A stretch of DNA of 8,487 nt from positions 1 to 8,487 of the forward strand of contig JBHHXR010000155.1 in NCBI GenBank assembly GCA_046757205.1, in the 5' to 3' direction. A program made the position numbers and the translations under genes. Of the stretch, positions 6,098 to 8,487 are shown piece after piece. Within the stretch, counting starts at the first letter, position 1. Each line of letters starts with the position of its first letter. The notes under the pieces were generated by a model, which worked only from the letters and a program-made list of their open reading frames with translations, had not been told where the DNA came from and did no database searches. The stretch is from JBHHXR01 sp046757205. GTDB taxonomy: Bacteria; Pseudomonadota; Alphaproteobacteria; Rhodobacterales; Rhodobacteraceae.

Positions 6098-6433
6098 ATG
6101 AAGACTATTCTGGCCCCCACCTTTGTCAGCGCCCTTGCCCTGGCGGTTTCGGCGACTTTCGCGCAGGCCGCGAATACCGACGCCACGCCCGACGTCTGCG
6201 TCGCCGCGATCGGCGTGGCCTGCGAGACGCCCGACGCCGGCCCGTCTTCCACCGGCGGCACCGTCTCCGGCGGCGCATCGCATGCCGAAGACGATCAGGA
6301 CGATTCGCCGTCCGGCAGCGACGATGACCACAACGGCGGCAATGACGACGACGATGGCAACGACCACGGCGACCATGATGGCGGCAACGACCACGACGAC
6401 GACCACGGCGACGACCACGACGACGACAACTGA
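6098..6433 (+). CDS. Exported Asp/His-rich low-complexity protein, possibly metal-binding
   Basis: This is a 111-residue protein of no family I recognise. Residues 1-24 (MKTILAPTFVSALALAVSATFAQA) are a signal peptide ending in AQA. The mature part starts with a short segment carrying Cys34 and Cys42 (CVAAIGVAC), which could pair in a disulfide. A Gly/Ser/Thr linker follows. Residues 65-111 contain 23 Asp and six His in blocks such as DDDH, NDHGDHDGG and DDDHGDDHDDDN. Such tails often bind divalent metals or calcium and are strongly acidic, but this one has no regular EF-hand or RTX nonapeptide spacing. The ATG at 6098 is preceded by AAAGGA (6085-6090) at seven bases. An in-frame ATG at 6074 would put a charged MSTRKEHT ahead of the signal peptide and absorb that ribosome site. 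A strong terminator follows, so it is probably a single-gene unit. Confidence 0.8.
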   Translation: MKTILAPTFVSALALAVSATFAQAANTDATPDVCVAAIGVACETPDAGPSSTGGTVSGGASHAEDDQDDSPSGSDDDHNGGNDDDDGNDHGDHDGGNDHDDDHGDDHDDDN

Positions 6434-6499
6434 TCCATCCCGATACCCGGCCTGCCGGACTGGTTCCCACGGACCAACACATCCCAGGCAGTCCGGTCA

Positions 6500-6535
6500 G
6501 CAAAGCCCCGGCAGGATTCCCAACCGGGGCTTTGC
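6500..6535. terminator. Strong bidirectional rho-independent terminator
   Basis: GCAAAGCCCCGG at 6500-6511 and CCGGGGCTTTGC at 6524-6535 form a perfect 12-bp stem with a 12-base loop. The AAAGCCCC/GGGGCTTT layout is typical of bidirectional intrinsic terminators. It lies between the convergent Asp/His-rich gene (+) and dienelactone hydrolase (-) and can serve both. Confidence 0.88.
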
Positions 6536-6575
6536 GCTGTTCGGGGACAGGGAGCGCCGCGGTGCCGGGTTCCCC

Positions 6576-7403
6576 TCAGCCCCGCAGGTACCGCGCGAAG
6601 AAAGCCTGCGTGCGCGACCACGCCAGCGCCGCGTCGTCCTCGTCGTAACGGGCACCGGAGGGATTGGCGAAGGCGTGATTGGCCGTGTACCAGTTGACGC
6701 TGAGATCCCCGGCCTTGCCGGCCTTCGCCATCTCGCGCTCGAAGCCGCCGACCATTTCCTCGTTGATGAAATTGTCCAGCGTTCCGAAATGCCCCAGCAC
6801 CGGACCCTTCAGTTGCGAAAGCCGCCCGGCGGGGGCGGTGACCCTGCCGTAATAGATCACCGTCGCGTCGACCGGCGCGGCGATTGACGCATTCAGCGAC
6901 CAGCCGCCGCCGAAGCACCAGCCGATGGTGCCGACCTTGCCGGTGGCGCCCTCGTGGCTGCGCAGGAACGCCACCGCCGATGCCAGCTCGTCGGTCGCGG
7001 CGGCACCGTCCAGCGCCTGGGTGAGCGCCCGAGCCTCCTGTGGCGTCGTCGCCACCTTGCCGTCGTAGAGGTCGATGACGAAGGCGATGTAGCCCAGCTC
7101 CGCCAGTTCGGCGGCCACCGCCTTGATCTGGTCGTTGAGCCCCCACCATTCGTGGATCAAGAGCACCGCCGGCGCCGGCAGCACCTCGGGCATGGCAATT
7201 ACACCCTTTGCGGTGCGCCCGCCCGCGGTGGGAAAAGACACCGCCTCCAGCCGCGCCGCCTGCGCCCGGGCCAGATCGGGAAACGCCAGAACGCTAGCCA
7301 GCGGCAGGCTGAGCGTTCCAGCCAGGAACGCCCGCCGGTCGGTCTCCGCCACAACGATCGGCGGCATCTCTTTGGCGCTTCCGCACCCGTCAAGCGTACA
7401 CAT
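6576..7403 (-). CDS. Tat-exported dienelactone hydrolase family protein
   Basis: This is a 275-residue alpha/beta hydrolase of the dienelactone hydrolase (carboxymethylenebutenolidase-like) family. The N-terminus carries a twin-arginine signal: TDRRAFLAG at 21-29, a hydrophobic stretch, and a probable cleavage after ARAQA near 49. The enzyme should therefore be folded before export to the periplasm. The catalytic triad is visible as Cys163 in GWCFGG, Asp210 in GTLDNFI and His243 in NHAFAN. HEWWGL at 84-89 is the family's oxyanion/active-site motif and LYDGK (112-116) is also conserved. The family hydrolyses dienelactones and other small esters or lactones, but the substrate here is unknown and no chlorocatechol genes are nearby. 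The start is well set by GGGGAGG (7410-7416), six bases before the ATG. It shares a 138-bp divergent promoter region with the flavoprotein gene. Confidence 0.92.
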   Translation of the reverse strand: MCTLDGCGSAKEMPPIVVAETDRRAFLAGTLSLPLASVLAFPDLARAQAARLEAVSFPTAGGRTAKGVIAMPEVLPAPAVLLIHEWWGLNDQIKAVAAELAELGYIAFVIDLYDGKVATTPQEARALTQALDGAAATDELASAVAFLRSHEGATGKVGTIGWCFGGGWSLNASIAAPVDATVIYYGRVTAPAGRLSQLKGPVLGHFGTLDNFINEEMVGGFEREMAKAGKAGDLSVNWYTANHAFANPSGARYDEDDAALAWSRTQAFFARYLRG

Positions 7404-7541
7404 GTGTTACCTCCCCATTCTTGCCATGGCGGACACCATAGCGGCAGCGGCCGGCGTCGTTTTCACGTTCGTGTTACACCGTCGGGCTTGTATTGCCCGC
7501 GACAGCCGCTATCTGTCCGGTTTCCAGGCTGCGGGAACGCC
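7404..7541. promoter_or_regulatory. 138-bp divergent promoter region
   Basis: This lies between the dienelactone hydrolase (-) and the FMN-reductase-like gene (+). It contains the hydrolase ribosome site at 7410-7416 and a 10-bp dyad CACG-TT-CGTG at 7464-7473, in a T-rich patch. The dyad is a candidate operator for either gene. No clear -35/-10 pair was identified. Confidence 0.4.
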
Positions 7542-8108
7542 ATGACGAACATTCATCTTCTGGGGATTTCGGGCTCGCTGCGCGCCGGTTCCACCAACAC
7601 CTTGCTGGTGCGCGAAGCGGTGCGCACCATGCAGCCCGCCCGCTTCACCTTCGCCGATCTGCGCCTGCCGCTCTATGACGGCGATCTGGAGGACGCGGAG
7701 GGCATCCCCGAAGCAGTGCAGCGCCTCGCCGGCCAGATCGCCGGGGCCGACGCGGTGGTGATTTCCACCCCGGAATACAACAAGAACCTCTCCGGCGTGC
7801 TGAAGAACGCGCTCGACTGGGTCAGCCGCACCAAGACCAGACCCTGGGCCGGCAAGCCGGTGGCGATCATGTCGGCAGCTGCCGGTCGCGCCGGCGGCGC
7901 GCAGGCGCAATATTCCCTGCGGCACTGCATGACGCCCTTCAACCCGCGCATCCTGCAGGGACCGGAACTGATGCTGGCCAATGCCCGCAAGGCGTTCGGC
8001 GAGGACGGCCGCCTGCTGGAGGAGCGCCCGCAGGCGAGCCTCAAACGACTGATGGACGCATTGCTGGCGGAAGTGGCGCGGGCGCGCGCCGCCAACGTTC
8101 ACGCGTAG
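7542..8108 (+). CDS. NADPH-dependent FMN reductase family flavoprotein
   Basis: This is a 188-residue cytoplasmic protein with the flavodoxin-like fold of the NADPH-dependent FMN reductase/chromate-quinone reductase (ChrR/YieF/AzoR-like) group. The FMN phosphate loop is GISGSLRAGSTN at residues 8-19. STPEYNKNLSGVLKNALDWVSR at 75-96 is the second signature (PEYN at 77-80 contacts the flavin), and KPVAIMSAAAGRAGG at 105-119 follows as in the family. Such enzymes reduce quinones, azo dyes, metals or free FMN with NAD(P)H, and the physiological substrate here cannot be told. The ATG at 7542 is chosen because the family motif begins right after it. The frame is open upstream but that sequence is unrelated. 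The ribosome site is weak (GGGA about eight bases before). The 3' end overlaps the convergent VOC gene by 10 bp. Confidence 0.9.
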   Translation: MTNIHLLGISGSLRAGSTNTLLVREAVRTMQPARFTFADLRLPLYDGDLEDAEGIPEAVQRLAGQIAGADAVVISTPEYNKNLSGVLKNALDWVSRTKTRPWAGKPVAIMSAAAGRAGGAQAQYSLRHCMTPFNPRILQGPELMLANARKAFGEDGRLLEERPQASLKRLMDALLAEVARARAANVHA

Positions 8109-8487
8109 CTTGCAATCTCCACGAGATTGCCGTCGGGATCGCGCAGGTAGAGCGAGGTAATCGGCCCCCGCGCGCCGGTGCGCCGCACCGGTCCGGCCTC
8201 CACCGCCACGCCCTCGGACAGAAGATGCAGCCGCCAGTCGTCGAGCGGCGCGTCGGTCAGCAGGCAGAAATCGGCAGAACCGGGCGTGGGCGTGCGCGCC
8301 TTCGGCTCGAACTCGCGGCCCTGCCGGTGCAGGTTGATCTTCTGCGCGCCGAATTTCAGAGCCGCCCGCGTGGTGCCGTCGGCGGCGTCGAACCGTTCCG
8401 GCGTCATGCCGAGCACGCGGGTATAGAAGGCAACCGTCGCGTCGATATCGCCGACGGTCAGCACGAAATGGTCGAGCCCGGTGATTT
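8099..8487 (-). CDS. VOC (glyoxalase/bleomycin-resistance fold) family protein, N-terminus cut by window edge
   Basis: About 129 residues are visible. The frame is open through the right edge and reads ITGLDHFVLTVGDIDATVAFYTRVLGM, the standard VOC opening, so only a few N-terminal residues are missing. The GTG at 8462-8464 lies inside this conserved strand and is not the start. Likely metal ligands are the His of LDHF, the His of INLH, and the Glu of NLVEIASY near the C-terminus. DPDGNLVEI and GSADFCLLTDAP are typical of the ~125-residue single-domain VOC proteins with paired beta-alpha-beta-beta-beta units that dimerise to form the active site. Their reactions vary (lyases, dioxygenases, drug-modifying or binding proteins), so the substrate is unknown. 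Confidence 0.9.
   Translation of the reverse strand, partial: ITGLDHFVLTVGDIDATVAFYTRVLGMTPERFDAADGTTRAALKFGAQKINLHRQGREFEPKARTPTPGSADFCLLTDAPLDDWRLHLLSEGVAVEAGPVRRTGARGPITSLYLRDPDGNLVEIASYA

Noticed and set aside
6053..6418. Minus-strand open frame rich in Val/Ala/Ile opposite the Asp/His-rich gene, looking like a membrane protein
   Set aside because: It is the reverse complement of GAC/CAC/GGC-rich repeats, which yields Val/Ala-rich strings automatically. It has no supported start.
6455..6496. CCGGACT/AGTCCGG inverted repeat after the Asp/His-rich gene as a terminator
   Set aside because: A 7-bp stem with a 28-base loop is weak, and a much stronger hairpin lies at 6500-6535.

Overview
The window looks like chromosomal DNA of a GC-rich alphaproteobacterium. 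This is inferred from strong G/C bias at third codon positions, the aerobic cobalamin genes cobN and cobO, a Tat-exported dienelactone hydrolase and the style of the small regulators. I see no transposase, integrase, phage gene, CRISPR array, tRNA or rRNA.

Layout. (1) Positions 1-1136 (+) hold the C-terminal third of CobN, the large subunit of the aerobic cobaltochelatase. Its first ~45 bases seem to be in a different reading frame from the rest. (2) Positions 1232-3405 (+) hold two exported proteins in tandem. The first is a signal peptide + von Willebrand A (VWA) domain + Pro/Ala linker + beta-rich domain resembling concanavalin-A-like folds. The second is a signal peptide plus the same ~228-residue domain alone. 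The two copies share 613 bp with no difference, and the identity stops abruptly at both ends. (3) Positions 3450-4313 (-) hold a class I SAM-dependent methyltransferase. (4) Positions 4505-5119 (+) hold CobO, the cob(I)alamin adenosyltransferase. (5) Positions 5183-5698 (-) hold a small regulator with two predicted membrane helices and a LuxR-type HTH. It is divergent, across a ~400-bp regulatory-looking gap, from (6) an exported Asp/His-rich protein at 6098-6433 (+), which ends at a strong bidirectional terminator. (7) Positions 6576-7403 (-) hold a Tat-exported dienelactone hydrolase, divergent from (8) an NADPH-dependent FMN reductase-like flavoprotein at 7542-8108 (+). That gene overlaps by 10 bp the 3' end of (9) a VOC/glyoxalase-fold protein running off the right edge (-).

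Functional reading. CobN and CobO act in the same pathway (cobalt insertion, then corrinoid adenosylation), and cobN-cobO neighbourhoods are common. Here the VWA/lectin-like pair and a methyltransferase lie between them, so the cob locus is interrupted. Past cobO the genes alternate in strand and are probably single-gene units. The observations most worth following are the near-perfect intragenic duplication forming a VWA fusion and a stand-alone exported partner, the Asp/His-rich exported protein with a pair of direct repeats upstream, and the apparent cobN frame break at the left edge.
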